Shown here in pieces: positions 41,717 to 49,676 of a DNA stretch of 64,000 bases (within the stretch, counting starts at the first letter, position 1; each line of letters starts with the position of its first letter). The notes beneath the pieces were generated by a model. It was not told the DNA's origin and searched no databases. It saw nothing but the letters and a program-made list of their open reading frames with translations. Origin of the DNA: Mucilaginibacter oryzae (GTDB lineage Bacteria > Bacteroidota > Bacteroidia > Sphingobacteriales > Sphingobacteriaceae); the NCBI RefSeq assembly GCF_003148845.1, contig NZ_QGHA01000004.1, positions 186,001-250,000 on the forward strand, written 5' to 3'. The position numbers and the translations under genes are program-made.

Positions 41717-44163
41717 TTGCCCGTGCGGCGGCGTTCATCATCATTACCTGTATTACGCTTATTGGCCGATTTTACCGTGCTTTTTCCAAAACGATAGCTA
41801 AAGTTAAGCCTTACAATGCGCGTATCGCGTTTGCTGTTTTCGCTCAGGTTAATGTTTTGGTAGATGGCATAGTTACGTACCCTGTCGGTATTAAAAATAT
41901 CCATCAGGGTTAGTTTGAGGTTGCCCCGCTTATTCAAAATTTGCCTGCCGATGCCCGCGTTAACCGAATAACTGGATTTTAAATTGTTTACCCCATATAG
42001 GGTAGGCGTTTCGTACCTGCCAAATATTTCGGCGGTAGTGGTGCTGTTGATATGAAATGTTTGGGTACTGCTTAAAATAATATCCTGTTTTGCGCGGTTA
42101 AAGTTACTAACGCTGGCGTAGGCTTTGTAGCGTACATACATGGCATCCGCGTTAAAATCTGCATTCCACCATTGGGTAATCTGCACGGGGGCATAAAACG
42201 AAGCGCCATAGGTAAAAATCTGCCCAAAATTTCGGCGTATAGTGATATTAACTTTAGTGGTATCATTTTGCATATATACCGGAAAGTCATAAGCGTTGTT
42301 GGTTACGCTGAAGTACAGTTGCGTTGATATGGTTTGATTATAGGTATGCGATAGCTGTATGGTATTGGTAAACTCCGGTTTAAGGTTAGGGTTGCCCGCA
42401 CGGTAATCATACAAATCGGTATAGTATAAAAAAGGATTAATATCCTCATAAAGGGGGCGGTGAATGCCGCGGTTATAACCAATGCCGATGGTGTTTTTTT
42501 TGTCGGCTTCATAATTAACCTGCACCTGCGGAAACAGGTTAAAATAGCTGTTGATGTTTACCGCGGGCATTGCCTGGTTTATAGCCCATGAGCTGCCTTT
42601 GGTATGTGTATTTTCGGCCCTGATGCCGGCCGTAATATCCCAGGCGCCAATTTTATTTACGTAGTTGAGGTACCCGGCGGTTATCGTTTCCTGGTATAAA
42701 AAACGGTTGCTGAAACGCTCGTCGGGCTGGTAGGTGTCACCTATTCTGGGGCCGAAAATCAGGTTGTTATCGCTGTTTACATGACTGTACTTAACGCCCG
42801 CCTCTAATTTTGCCTTTTTGCTGAAAGGGTTAACATAATCAATTTTGGAAGTCCAGATATGAATTTTTGCGGGAGAAAGGTTTTCGAGATCCAGATCGTC
42901 GCTGTAGCTGTTGCCTGCGGCATCAAGAAAGCTGTTGGTGATATACTCGTTCGAATGACGGTGGTTACTTGAGTAATTGGCATCTACCGCTATGGTTTGG
43001 CCCATACTATCTAATACCGCGTTATAGTTTACATTATAATTTAAATAACTGCTGCCCCTGTCAAGATTGGAGCGGGCATTAACCATCGAATCCAGCTTGC
43101 CCTGGTTGCTAATGGCTAAGTTGTTGTGTTTGGTAAAATCATCATCCCGTACCACGCCGAATATCAGTAAGCCGATGGTTTGTTTTGGGGTGATGGAATA
43201 ATCGGCCCCTAACTTGAAGTTATGGTTGCGGGTAGTCTGGATGTTGTTGTAATCAACGTTGTAATTGCTTAAAACATCATCAAACAAAATACTGCGACGG
43301 GTGGCAATGGTGCGCGCGCTTTTGTTGGCATCAAAAGTATAGTTGCCAAATATGTTGAGCTTTTTGGTGCGATGGTTTAAAACAATACCGGCTGTGCTTT
43401 TATAATATTTACCATAGCCCGCCATGGCGGTAAAGCTGCCGTTGGTACCCATGTTTTTGCCTTTTTTTAAGATGATGTTGATGACACCACCACCAGATGC
43501 ATCGAATTTTGCCGACGGACTGCTGATCACTTCTATCTGATCAATAGTGCTGCTTTGCATGCTGCGCAACAGGGAGTTAAGTTCATCGCCGCTCAGGTTG
43601 GTGGGCCTGCCGTCGATGGCGATCATCGCCGCCTGGCGCCCGGTTACGCTGAGCGTTTCGTTGCTGTTTACCCGTACGCCCGGCGATTGCCGCAGGATAT
43701 CAAAAGCCGAATTACCTTCGGCAAGTACGCTGTTTTGTATGTTTAAGGTTATTTTGCCTGGCTTCACCTCGATGTACGATTTTCGTGCAACTACCTTTAC
43801 TTCCTGTAATTGGTGGTTTTGCTGCGTTAAAATAATATCGGGCGTGGTTATTTTTTGGTCTGGCGCCAGTTGATACGGCCCCGAATAAATTTTGCTGTAA
43901 CCTATGCTGCTGGCTTGCACCAGGTATTTACCGGGTTTAAGATCAGTAAACTCAAACAAACCTGCCTGGTTTACAAATTCCGATCGTAGTATCGAAGTAT
44001 CGGGGGTATTAATTTTAAACAGTATTACTGTTGCCGCCTCGGCGGGTTGGTTATTATCGGTAAAAATTTTCCCCCGTATCGCCGGAGCCTTGGTTTGCGC
44101 AAGCGCGGCACAATACAATCCAGTCAAGAACACAATAAAAAAGCTCCTGGTAAAAAAGTTCAT
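41713..44163 (-). CDS. TonB-dependent receptor, outer-membrane beta-barrel (OMP_b-brl_3 type)
   Basis: 816 residues. A signal peptide (FFIVFLTGLYCAALAQTKA) leads into a carboxypeptidase-regulatory-like domain (IRGKIFTDNNQPAEAATVIL), then a plug with VLAEGNSAFDILRQSPGVRV, RQAAMIAIDGRPTNLSG, IDQIEVISSPSAKFDASGGG and VINIILKKGKN, and a large barrel. The family is distinct from the siderophore receptor at 12 kb and lacks a SusD partner, so glycan uptake is not indicated. The C-terminus extends past the last strand with a polar tail (KRNTGNDDERRRTGN), which is unusual for a barrel protein. Confidence 0.85.
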   Translation of the reverse strand: MNFFTRSFFIVFLTGLYCAALAQTKAPAIRGKIFTDNNQPAEAATVILFKINTPDTSILRSEFVNQAGLFEFTDLKPGKYLVQASSIGYSKIYSGPYQLAPDQKITTPDIILTQQNHQLQEVKVVARKSYIEVKPGKITLNIQNSVLAEGNSAFDILRQSPGVRVNSNETLSVTGRQAAMIAIDGRPTNLSGDELNSLLRSMQSSTIDQIEVISSPSAKFDASGGGVINIILKKGKNMGTNGSFTAMAGYGKYYKSTAGIVLNHRTKKLNIFGNYTFDANKSARTIATRRSILFDDVLSNYNVDYNNIQTTRNHNFKLGADYSITPKQTIGLLIFGVVRDDDFTKHNNLAISNQGKLDSMVNARSNLDRGSSYLNYNVNYNAVLDSMGQTIAVDANYSSNHRHSNEYITNSFLDAAGNSYSDDLDLENLSPAKIHIWTSKIDYVNPFSKKAKLEAGVKYSHVNSDNNLIFGPRIGDTYQPDERFSNRFLYQETITAGYLNYVNKIGAWDITAGIRAENTHTKGSSWAINQAMPAVNINSYFNLFPQVQVNYEADKKNTIGIGYNRGIHRPLYEDINPFLYYTDLYDYRAGNPNLKPEFTNTIQLSHTYNQTISTQLYFSVTNNAYDFPVYMQNDTTKVNITIRRNFGQIFTYGASFYAPVQITQWWNADFNADAMYVRYKAYASVSNFNRAKQDIILSSTQTFHINSTTTAEIFGRYETPTLYGVNNLKSSYSVNAGIGRQILNKRGNLKLTLMDIFNTDRVRNYAIYQNINLSENSKRDTRIVRLNFSYRFGKSTVKSANKRNTGNDDERRRTGN

Positions 44164-44327
44164 TAATTATTAAGATGTAGAATTATAGCTATAACAGTCA
44201 GATTAAATGTAAGGCAATATATGAAAATATATATAATTTTATAGGTGCTCCCGGCGGTATCTAAACTTGATTTTGTTTATTAATGCTATTAAATGCCTGA
44301 GCATCGCGCCTTGACATGGTCTTTTTT

Positions 44328-44344
44328 CGATTGTAGTACAATCG
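44328..44344. promoter_or_regulatory. Short perfect palindrome
   Basis: CGATTGT, three bases, ACAATCG. It lies within the 668-base gap between the receptor and the acyl-CoA dehydrogenase and precedes the structured-RNA-like block by about 60 bases. Function unknown; an operator or hairpin is possible. Confidence 0.35.
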
Positions 44345-44400
44345 TTTCTTTGCTAATATGACTTTTGCCTGAAAGTCAGCCGCGTTCATACCACATAAAT

Positions 44401-44480
44401 AAAAGCCCGGAGCGTGGCGGGACCGGACGTAGGAGAGGCGAGGACTTGGAACGGATAGCCCGGGCCGCTGGTAACGCCAT
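44401..44480 (+). ncRNA. Candidate structured RNA (Flavo-1-like block)
   Basis: A GC-rich, purine-rich block in an AT-rich gap: GCCCGG (44405-44410) can close with CCGGGC (44460-44465), enclosing AGCGTGGCGGGACCGGACGT and GAGGACTTGGAACGGATAG. The phrase GGACTTGGAACGGATAGC recalls a conserved sequence I associate with the Flavo-1 RNA class of Bacteroidota, but this is from memory. An open frame crossing it encodes only low-complexity Arg/Gly sequence. Confidence 0.4.
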
Positions 44481-44521
44481 AAATGATAATGAGATAAAGC
44501 GGAAATTAAATCAGAGATATT

Positions 44522-44680
44522 ATGGGTTTACAATTTATTTCGGATAGTACAGTCCAAACTACAGGGGTTTTTATTCCGATTAATGATTGGAATGAGTTTA
44601 AAAGCAAATTTAAGGGTATTGAACAGGAAGATATCGGTGTGCCCGAATGGCATATCTTTCCAAAAAATATTTTCTACTAA
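44522..44680 (+). CDS. Short antitoxin-like protein, probably truncated
   Basis: 52 residues, MGLQFISDSTVQTTGVFIPI followed by NDWNEFKSKFKGIEQEDI and an unrelated end. The N-terminus resembles small Bacteroidota proteins that begin with an xISDSxGxxTGVFIPIxxW pattern and precede RelE/ParE-type toxins, which are normally longer. No toxin gene follows before the acyl-CoA dehydrogenase at 44832, so this may be a remnant of a toxin-antitoxin pair. The codon pattern looks coding, but the assignment is tentative. Confidence 0.4.
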   Translation: MGLQFISDSTVQTTGVFIPINDWNEFKSKFKGIEQEDIGVPEWHIFPKNIFY

Positions 44681-44831
44681 TTTTTCCTACTCAAAACCAC
44701 CCTATCCAAGCTAAACCTATAATTTATACCAGATACCAATTTGTTCATTATTTAGCGACTTAGGGCAACAAACCAATACCATATTTTATACGTTATTTTG
44801 TTAGTAACCAACAATAACCAATTATAAACGT

Positions 44832-46013
44832 ATGGATGCTATGTTAACCGATACCCCAAATTACGGCGGGTATGATTTCGCCATGAACGAAAATAAGCAG
44901 ATGGTTGGCCAAATGGCCCGCGATTTCGCCGAACGTTATATCAAACCCCATGTAATGGAATGGGACGAGGCCCAGCACTTCCCTGTAGATTTATTTAAAA
45001 AGCTTGGAGAATTGGGTATGATGGGGGTTTTTGTGCCCGAACAGTACGGCGGCTCGGGTTTCGGCTATTATGAGTATGTAACAGTGATCAGCGAGATTGC
45101 CAAAGTTTGTGGGGCGATAGGCTTATCGGTGGCGGCCCATAACTCGCTCTGCACCGGCCACATCCTCGCTTTTGGAAACGAAGAGCAAAAACATAAATGG
45201 TTGCCTAAGCTGGCTACAGCCGAGTGGCTTGGCGCCTGGGGACTCACGGAAGCCAACACCGGGTCAGACGCGTTGCATATGAATACCACTGCCGTTTTGG
45301 ATGGCGATTATTATATAGTTAACGGCTCAAAAAACTGGATCACCCACGGTAAATCAGGCAATGTAGCCGTGGTTATGGTACGTACCGGTGAAAAAGGCGA
45401 TTCGCACGGTATTTCGGCTTTGGTAATTGAGAAGGGTACGCCCGGCTTTACGCATGGTAAAAAGGAAAATAAACTGGGGATGCGGGCATCTGAAACTACC
45501 GAATTGATTTTTGATAACTGCCGTGTACCCAAAGAAAATTTATTAGGTGTTGAAGGCGAAGGCTTTAAACAAGCCATGCAGGTGCTTGACGGCGGTCGCA
45601 TCTCGATAGCGGCGCTCTCGTTAGGGATAGCCAAAGGCGCTTTTGATGCCGCGGTTGCTTATGCCAAAGAACGTCACCAGTTTGGTCAGCCTATCAGCAA
45701 TTTCCAGGGGATAGCCTTTAAACTGGCCGATATGGCTACAGAAATCGAAGCTTCTGAACTATTAATTATGCAGGCCGCTGATTTGAAAAACCGGCACCTG
45801 CCGGTAAGCAAGCAATCGGCCATGGCTAAATATTATGCTTCGGAAACAGCCGTGCGTACGGCTACCGAGGCTGTGCAGATCTTTGGTGGGTATGGCTATA
45901 CTAAGGATTTTCCGGTGGAGAAGTTTTATCGCGACGCTAAACTATGCACTATAGGAGAGGGGACAAGCGAGATCCAGAAGATTGTGATTAGCCGGGAGGT
46001 GTTGAAGGGATAG
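44832..46013 (+). CDS. Acyl-CoA dehydrogenase
   Basis: FAD-dependent enzyme introducing a trans-2,3 double bond into acyl-CoA in fatty acid or branched-chain amino acid breakdown. Features are the N-terminal helical domain, LAAHNSLCTGHI-type helix with GAWGLTEANTGSDA (flavin and substrate binding), KNWITHGKSGNVAVVMV, the second helical domain with QFGQPISNFQGIAFKLADMA, and the C-terminal IFGGYGYTKDFPVEKFYRDA with IGEGTSEIQ, where the glutamate is the usual short-chain catalytic base. 393 residues, full length. No beta-oxidation partner is adjacent; the chain-length preference is not deducible. Confidence 0.93.
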   Translation: MDAMLTDTPNYGGYDFAMNENKQMVGQMARDFAERYIKPHVMEWDEAQHFPVDLFKKLGELGMMGVFVPEQYGGSGFGYYEYVTVISEIAKVCGAIGLSVAAHNSLCTGHILAFGNEEQKHKWLPKLATAEWLGAWGLTEANTGSDALHMNTTAVLDGDYYIVNGSKNWITHGKSGNVAVVMVRTGEKGDSHGISALVIEKGTPGFTHGKKENKLGMRASETTELIFDNCRVPKENLLGVEGEGFKQAMQVLDGGRISIAALSLGIAKGAFDAAVAYAKERHQFGQPISNFQGIAFKLADMATEIEASELLIMQAADLKNRHLPVSKQSAMAKYYASETAVRTATEAVQIFGGYGYTKDFPVEKFYRDAKLCTIGEGTSEIQKIVISREVLKG

Positions 46014-46085
46014 GTGAGGGGTTGATTTTAACAATATTTAACGTTTTCGCTTTTGGCGTTTTGTGACTGTAAGGTATATTTATGA

Positions 46086-46632
46086 ATGAATAAACCTTAC
46101 CTGTTCGCACTCATGTATGTAATCTTATTGCTTAATCCTGATTGTGGTTGGGTTCCCCATTTGTTTCAGGTCAAAAATAAACCTGTGCATGAGTTATCCA
46201 AGGGCAAATATGTTTTACATATAAACCAATTTACCGTAACGAGGACTAAAGATACCTTGGTATCTGGAGAGAAGATTCCCTTAGTCAGGTTTGTTTTAAA
46301 TTTCACTAATAATACAAATGATACGCTGAAGTATATAAATATGTCCTGTTCATGGTGGGATATCTATCGTATCAGTAATAGCAGTATAGGTAATTTTTCG
46401 TCTGGTTGCGACAAAAATGTTCCTGTAGTTGTTAATCTCCCCACATCAAATAAGTAAAATAAACTTTCCGTTAAAAATTGCGAAATCGACAGACGTGCGT
46501 GGTGAAAAGTTTAGGGTAGGAATGAATATAGTATTATACAGGTCATGGAGTCAGTTGTGGAGTTCGTCGGTATGGGATGAATTATCGACTGGGAATAATC
46601 TGATCTGGAGTAATGAGGTGGCAATACCCTAA
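46086..46632 (+). pseudogene. Frameshifted paralogue of the following gene
   Basis: The first frame (46086-46457) has a signal-peptide-like start and the block NDTLKYINMSCSWWDIYR, then stops. Reading resumes one base later with SKINFPLKIAKSTDVRGEKF and GMNIVLYR, which aligns to the homologous end of the next gene (VIFDIPVFYLTD, IKIGMSLFKYK). Removing one base near 46450 restores a continuous product of about 181 residues. This is either a decayed tandem duplicate or a sequencing error; the function is unknown. Confidence 0.6.
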
Positions 46633-46642
46633 TTGTTGATAA

Positions 46643-47374
46643 ATGAAAAATCTGTACCTTATTATTCTGTGTTTTCTTGTAGTTTTAAATTGCTATGGTG
46701 AACGTTTATCTACAAAATTGGATACGGGAAAAATAGTTCCTGTATCCGCAAAAAAGGATATCCCGTTACCGCTATCATTGTTAAAGAGTATAAGCTCGGC
46801 TCCAAATTTCGAAAGCGCACAACTAATTCGTACCGGTTGGAGCGATGGAATATTTAATAGCGATTTTTACCGTCATGATCTTGCCAGTGCTAATCCTGCG
46901 GGGTTTGAAGAACTCTCGGATTCTGATCGCCGGAATTTTATAATAATTATCAATCAGGATGCCATTAAACAGGCAAAAGATACTGTTTGTTATGATGATG
47001 GTAAACTTCATAGGTGTATCTACACGTTTATGCAGGTTCAGTTAAATAACAGGTCTGCTGATACCCTTAAGTACATAAATATGTCATGCTCATGGTTGGA
47101 TGCATTTAGGGCTGATAAAGAATGTATACGGTTTTTGCCCACAGCGTTGATGATGGAATGCTGGAAAAATAGCCCGACAGTTTATATGGTGCCTCCTTAC
47201 AGGCAAGTGATTTTTGATATACCCGTTTTTTATTTGACAGATACCGGCGATAATAAACCTTTCACGTTTAAAACAATTAAGATAGGAATGAGCCTGTTTA
47301 AATACAAAGAGGGGAGGCAACTGCCAGTTGATATTTACTCCCTTGCACATACCGCTAATTATCTGGAGCAATGA
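46643..47374 (+). CDS. Exported protein of unknown function, tandem paralogue
   Basis: 243 residues with an N-terminal signal sequence (MKNLYLIILCFLVVLNCYGE). Residues ~115-160 hold DTVCYDDGKLHRCIYTFMQV and SADTLKYINMSCSWLDAFR, shared with the upstream frameshifted copy, followed by a beta-rich C-terminus. The arrangement suggests a small periplasmic or surface beta-sandwich protein. I do not recognise the family. It is 10 bases after the paralogue and has AT-rich codon use compared with the surrounding core genes. Confidence 0.6.
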   Translation: MKNLYLIILCFLVVLNCYGERLSTKLDTGKIVPVSAKKDIPLPLSLLKSISSAPNFESAQLIRTGWSDGIFNSDFYRHDLASANPAGFEELSDSDRRNFIIIINQDAIKQAKDTVCYDDGKLHRCIYTFMQVQLNNRSADTLKYINMSCSWLDAFRADKECIRFLPTALMMECWKNSPTVYMVPPYRQVIFDIPVFYLTDTGDNKPFTFKTIKIGMSLFKYKEGRQLPVDIYSLAHTANYLEQ

Positions 47375-47488
47375 GGTTATTATAAAATAATAGGTGTAAA
47401 GATACAAGGTTCCTTAAAGTTTCTATATCGGCGTTGCCAATTGTATAATCGGTGCAATCCAAAAATAAAATAAATTCCTCATTCCCTG

Positions 47489-47519
47489 TTTGATATTCAA
47501 AACATTGTGATTATCTTTG
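47489..47519 (+). promoter_or_regulatory. Promoter of rpsU
   Basis: TTTG (47489-47492), a 19-base spacer and TATCTTTG (47512-47519): a full match to the Bacteroidota consensus. Initiation is expected near 47525. Confidence 0.8.
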
Positions 47520-47520
47520 C

Positions 47521-47537
47521 CCTCCCTTGAAAGGAGG
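47521..47537 (+). promoter_or_regulatory. rpsU leader: strong SD facing an anti-SD-like CCTCC
   Basis: AAGGAGG (47531-47537) is a perfect anti-SD complement 13 bases before the rpsU ATG. CCTCC (47521-47525) can pair with it through a short loop, although the predicted start near 47525 may exclude part of it from the RNA. Bacteroidota ribosomes hide their anti-SD with bS21, so an SD on the bS21 gene itself is a known autoregulatory device. Confidence 0.6.
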
Positions 47538-47550
47538 TATTTTAGGAATT

Positions 47551-47742
47551 ATGATCATTATTAACGTAAAAGACGGCGAATCATTAGACAAAGCATTGAA
47601 ACGCTTTAAAAAGAAATTCGAAAAAACAGGTGTTTTAAGAGAACTACGCAGTCGTCAGGCTTTCGAAAAAAAATCTGTAACCCGTCGCCATGTTGTTAAG
47701 CATGCCATCTACAAACAAGGTTTAAACCAGGAAACAGTTTAA
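47551..47742 (+). CDS. rpsU: 30S ribosomal protein bS21
   Basis: Small-subunit protein of 63 residues (MIIINVKDGESLDKALKRFK, ELRSRQAFEKKSVTRR). In Bacteroidota ribosomes bS21 helps to sequester the 3' end of 16S rRNA. The open frame extends eight codons farther upstream, but the family start is the ATG at 47551. The strong upstream SD is consistent with preferential translation by ribosomes lacking bS21. A weak AT-rich hairpin (TTCTTTT/GAAAAGAA) follows the stop. Confidence 0.95.
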   Translation: MIIINVKDGESLDKALKRFKKKFEKTGVLRELRSRQAFEKKSVTRRHVVKHAIYKQGLNQETV

Positions 47743-47833
47743 GTTCTTTTTGTTGAAAAGAATTTATTAATTTCTTGACACTATATTAAAACTATTTGTA
47801 CATTCATCATTCAGGATGTATAAATAGTTTTTT

Positions 47834-48745
47834 ATGTTTTTAGCGCGTTTTATCCAATACATCAGGTACGAGAAGCGGTACTCGCCCCATACTGTAACCG
47901 CTTACGAGGCAGATCTGGATCAGTTTATGCGCTTTTTAAACAATCCGTCCGGTGCTGATCCTGCACCCGAACCCGTTGTAACCCATCCATCCCAAATAAG
48001 CTATCAGGACATCCGTAACTGGATGGTTGAGCTTATTGATCAAAAAATGCTGGCCCGTTCAGTTAACCGCAAAATGGCCACGCTGCGCAAGTACTTTAAA
48101 TTTTTATTGCAGGAAGGCATTATCGAAACCAACCCTGCCTCGCGCATCCAATCTCAAAAAATACCTAAAACCCTGCCCGTTGTGGTGGAGGCCGACCGTC
48201 TGGCGCAAATGCTGGATAGTGACGAAATTTTTCCAGCTGATTTTGAGGGCCGCAGGGACAAGCTGGTGATAGAAATGCTGTTTGGCACCGGCATGAGGCT
48301 GGCCGAACTGTTAGGCGTTAAAGAACAGGATGTTAACCTGCACGAAGGCGTTGTAAGGGTACTGGGTAAAAGGAATAAAGAGCGGATAATCCCAATCAAC
48401 ACCGAGTTGAAGAACCTGCTTCAGGAGTACATCAACTTAAAGAAAAATCAAAATTTTGATAACAATTCCTTCACATTAATCGTTACAAATAAAGGAGCCG
48501 GAGCTTATCCGGCCATGATCTATTTAATAGTGCAAAAGTACCTGGCCAACATATCAACCCAAAGTAAACGCAGCCCGCACGTGCTGCGGCATACCTTTGC
48601 TACCACGTTGTTAAACAAAGGGGCCGACTTAAATTCGATCAAAGAACTTTTGGGCCATGCTAACCTCAGCGCAACCCAGATTTATACGCACAATTCAGTT
48701 GAAAGACTAAAATCTATTTATAAACTCGCCCATCCAAAGGCTTAA
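47834..48745 (+). CDS. xerC: Tyrosine recombinase XerC-like
   Basis: Site-specific recombinase of 303 residues, probably resolving chromosome dimers at dif. The SAM-like N-terminal domain opens FLARFIQYIRYEKRYSPHTV; the catalytic residues are Arg in GTGMRLAE, His-x-x-Arg in PHVLRHTFATTLL, His in LLGHANLS and Tyr in QIYTH. The sequence agrees with chromosomal Xer proteins rather than integrases of mobile elements, and no integration site or phage gene is near. hpf follows after 12 bases. Confidence 0.9.
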   Translation: MFLARFIQYIRYEKRYSPHTVTAYEADLDQFMRFLNNPSGADPAPEPVVTHPSQISYQDIRNWMVELIDQKMLARSVNRKMATLRKYFKFLLQEGIIETNPASRIQSQKIPKTLPVVVEADRLAQMLDSDEIFPADFEGRRDKLVIEMLFGTGMRLAELLGVKEQDVNLHEGVVRVLGKRNKERIIPINTELKNLLQEYINLKKNQNFDNNSFTLIVTNKGAGAYPAMIYLIVQKYLANISTQSKRSPHVLRHTFATTLLNKGADLNSIKELLGHANLSATQIYTHNSVERLKSIYKLAHPKA

Positions 48746-48757
48746 AAAGGAGGAACC

Positions 48758-49105
48758 ATGAAAATTACAGTGCAGTCAATCCATTTCACCGCAGACAAAA
48801 AATTATTAGATTTTATTCAGAAAAAAGCTGATAAGCTTGATACGTTTTATGACCATATCATCAGCGGTGAAGTTTACTTAAAGCTTGAGAATGTGGAAGA
48901 TGAAGCCAATAAGATAACGGAAATAAAGTTACAGTTACCGGGTAACCAATTGTTTGCCAAAGAGCAGTGCAAAACTTTTGAAGAGGCGACCGATTTGGCG
49001 GTTGAAAGCCTTCGTAAACAGATAGAAAAGCATAAGCAAAAGAAAGCAATAGCCGATGCATCAGCCAAACAAGCCATATTAACCGGTGCTGAAGACGGTT
49101 TTTAA
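48758..49105 (+). CDS. hpf: Ribosome hibernation-promoting factor, short form
   Basis: 115 residues, with the beta-alpha-beta-beta-beta-alpha fold of YfiA/HPF (MKITVQSIHFTADKKLLDFI, KADKLDTFYDHIISGEVYLK, EEATDLAVESLRKQIEKHKQ). It binds the small subunit in stationary phase. It lacks the C-terminal dimerisation domain of long HPF. The start is preceded by a strong SD (AAAAAGGAGG, four bases before the ATG), uncommon in this phylum, like rpsU and the histone-like gene. It is co-transcribed with xerC and ends at a strong terminator. Confidence 0.92.
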   Translation: MKITVQSIHFTADKKLLDFIQKKADKLDTFYDHIISGEVYLKLENVEDEANKITEIKLQLPGNQLFAKEQCKTFEEATDLAVESLRKQIEKHKQKKAIADASAKQAILTGAEDGF

Positions 49106-49129
49106 TTATAAAAAGGGCTTTTTTAGCTC

Positions 49130-49165
49130 AAAAATCGACAGGTTTAAAGCCTGTCGATTTTTTTT
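49130..49165 (+). terminator. Terminator after hpf
   Basis: AAAATCGACAGG (49131-49142) pairs with CCTGTCGATTTT (49150-49161), followed by further T residues. Confidence 0.88.
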
Positions 49166-49175
49166 GATAAAAAAT

Positions 49176-49205
49176 TTTGAAGGGGTTTTATTTTTTGTAG
49201 ATTTG
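49176..49205 (+). promoter_or_regulatory. Distal promoter of the tRNA-tuf-rpoBC region
   Basis: TTTG (49176-49179), an 18-base spacer and TAGATTTG (49198-49205). It opens a leader of about 160 bases with a CCCG/CGGG stem before the first tRNA. Confidence 0.55.
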
Positions 49206-49302
49206 CAGTCCCGTTTCGGGGGAGGTACAGCGCCGCAATTTGGCAAGTTTTAACACCTCAAAAAAAAGTTAAAATAGTTCTTTAAAATATCAAAAAGCTT
49301 GT

Positions 49303-49310
49303 TAGTTTTG
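49303..49310 (+). promoter_or_regulatory. Proximal -7 element before tRNA-Thr
   Basis: TAGTTTTG fits TAnnTTTG and lies 62 bases before the tRNA; the -33 region is weak. Together with the distal site it gives tandem promoters ahead of the translation and transcription gene block. Confidence 0.45.
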
Positions 49311-49371
49311 CGCTCCGTTATCGAAAGGCACACAAGTCTTGAAAATAACAAAAGGCAAGATAAATATAGAA

Positions 49372-49444
<73 letters not shown>

Positions 49445-49508
49445 CAGTTTTTTTCGGATTGAGGTGTTTAGCTTCAATTTTGGACATCACAAACCGGGAT
49501 AAACTACC

Positions 49509-49589
49509 GGGGAGATACCAGAGCGGTCAAATGGGACGGACTGTAAATCCGTTGCTTCGGCTACGAAGGTTCGAATCCTTCTCTCCCCA
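49509..49589 (+). tRNA. tRNA-Tyr(GTA)
   Basis: 81 bases with a long variable arm; acceptor GGGGAGA/TCTCCCC, anticodon stem ACGGA/TCCGT, loop CTGTAAA with anticodon GTA. Confidence 0.96.
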
Positions 49590-49590
49590 C

Positions 49591-49672
49591 TTATTTGAAT
49601 GAGTGATTTGATGAGTTAGTGGTTTAGTAAATGCTAAACTACTTATTCACTAAATCACTCATTCATTAATTA
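49591..49672. repeat. Word-palindrome (TGAGTGATTT type) between tRNA genes
   Basis: GAATGAGTGATTTGATGAGT and GGTTTAGTAAA face CTAAACTACTTATTCACTAA and ATCACTCATTCATT. The arms pair over about 30 positions around TAGTAAATGCTA, forming a hairpin between tRNA-Tyr and tRNA-Gly. Confidence 0.7.
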
Positions 49673-49676
49673 ACAA

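Noticed and set aside
41713..44163. Receptor as part of a polysaccharide utilisation locus
   Set aside because: No SusD homologue, sigma/anti-sigma pair or glycoside hydrolase lies beside it; the GH125 gene is more than 22 kb away.
44365..44547. A 60-residue frame with an Arg/Gly-rich middle
   Set aside because: It lies across the GC-rich structured block; composition fits the RNA-like element better than a protein.
47834..48745. Integrase of a mobile element
   Set aside because: Sequence and neighbours (rpsU, hpf) fit a chromosomal Xer recombinase; no attachment-site duplication or cargo, and the nearby tRNA genes are intact.
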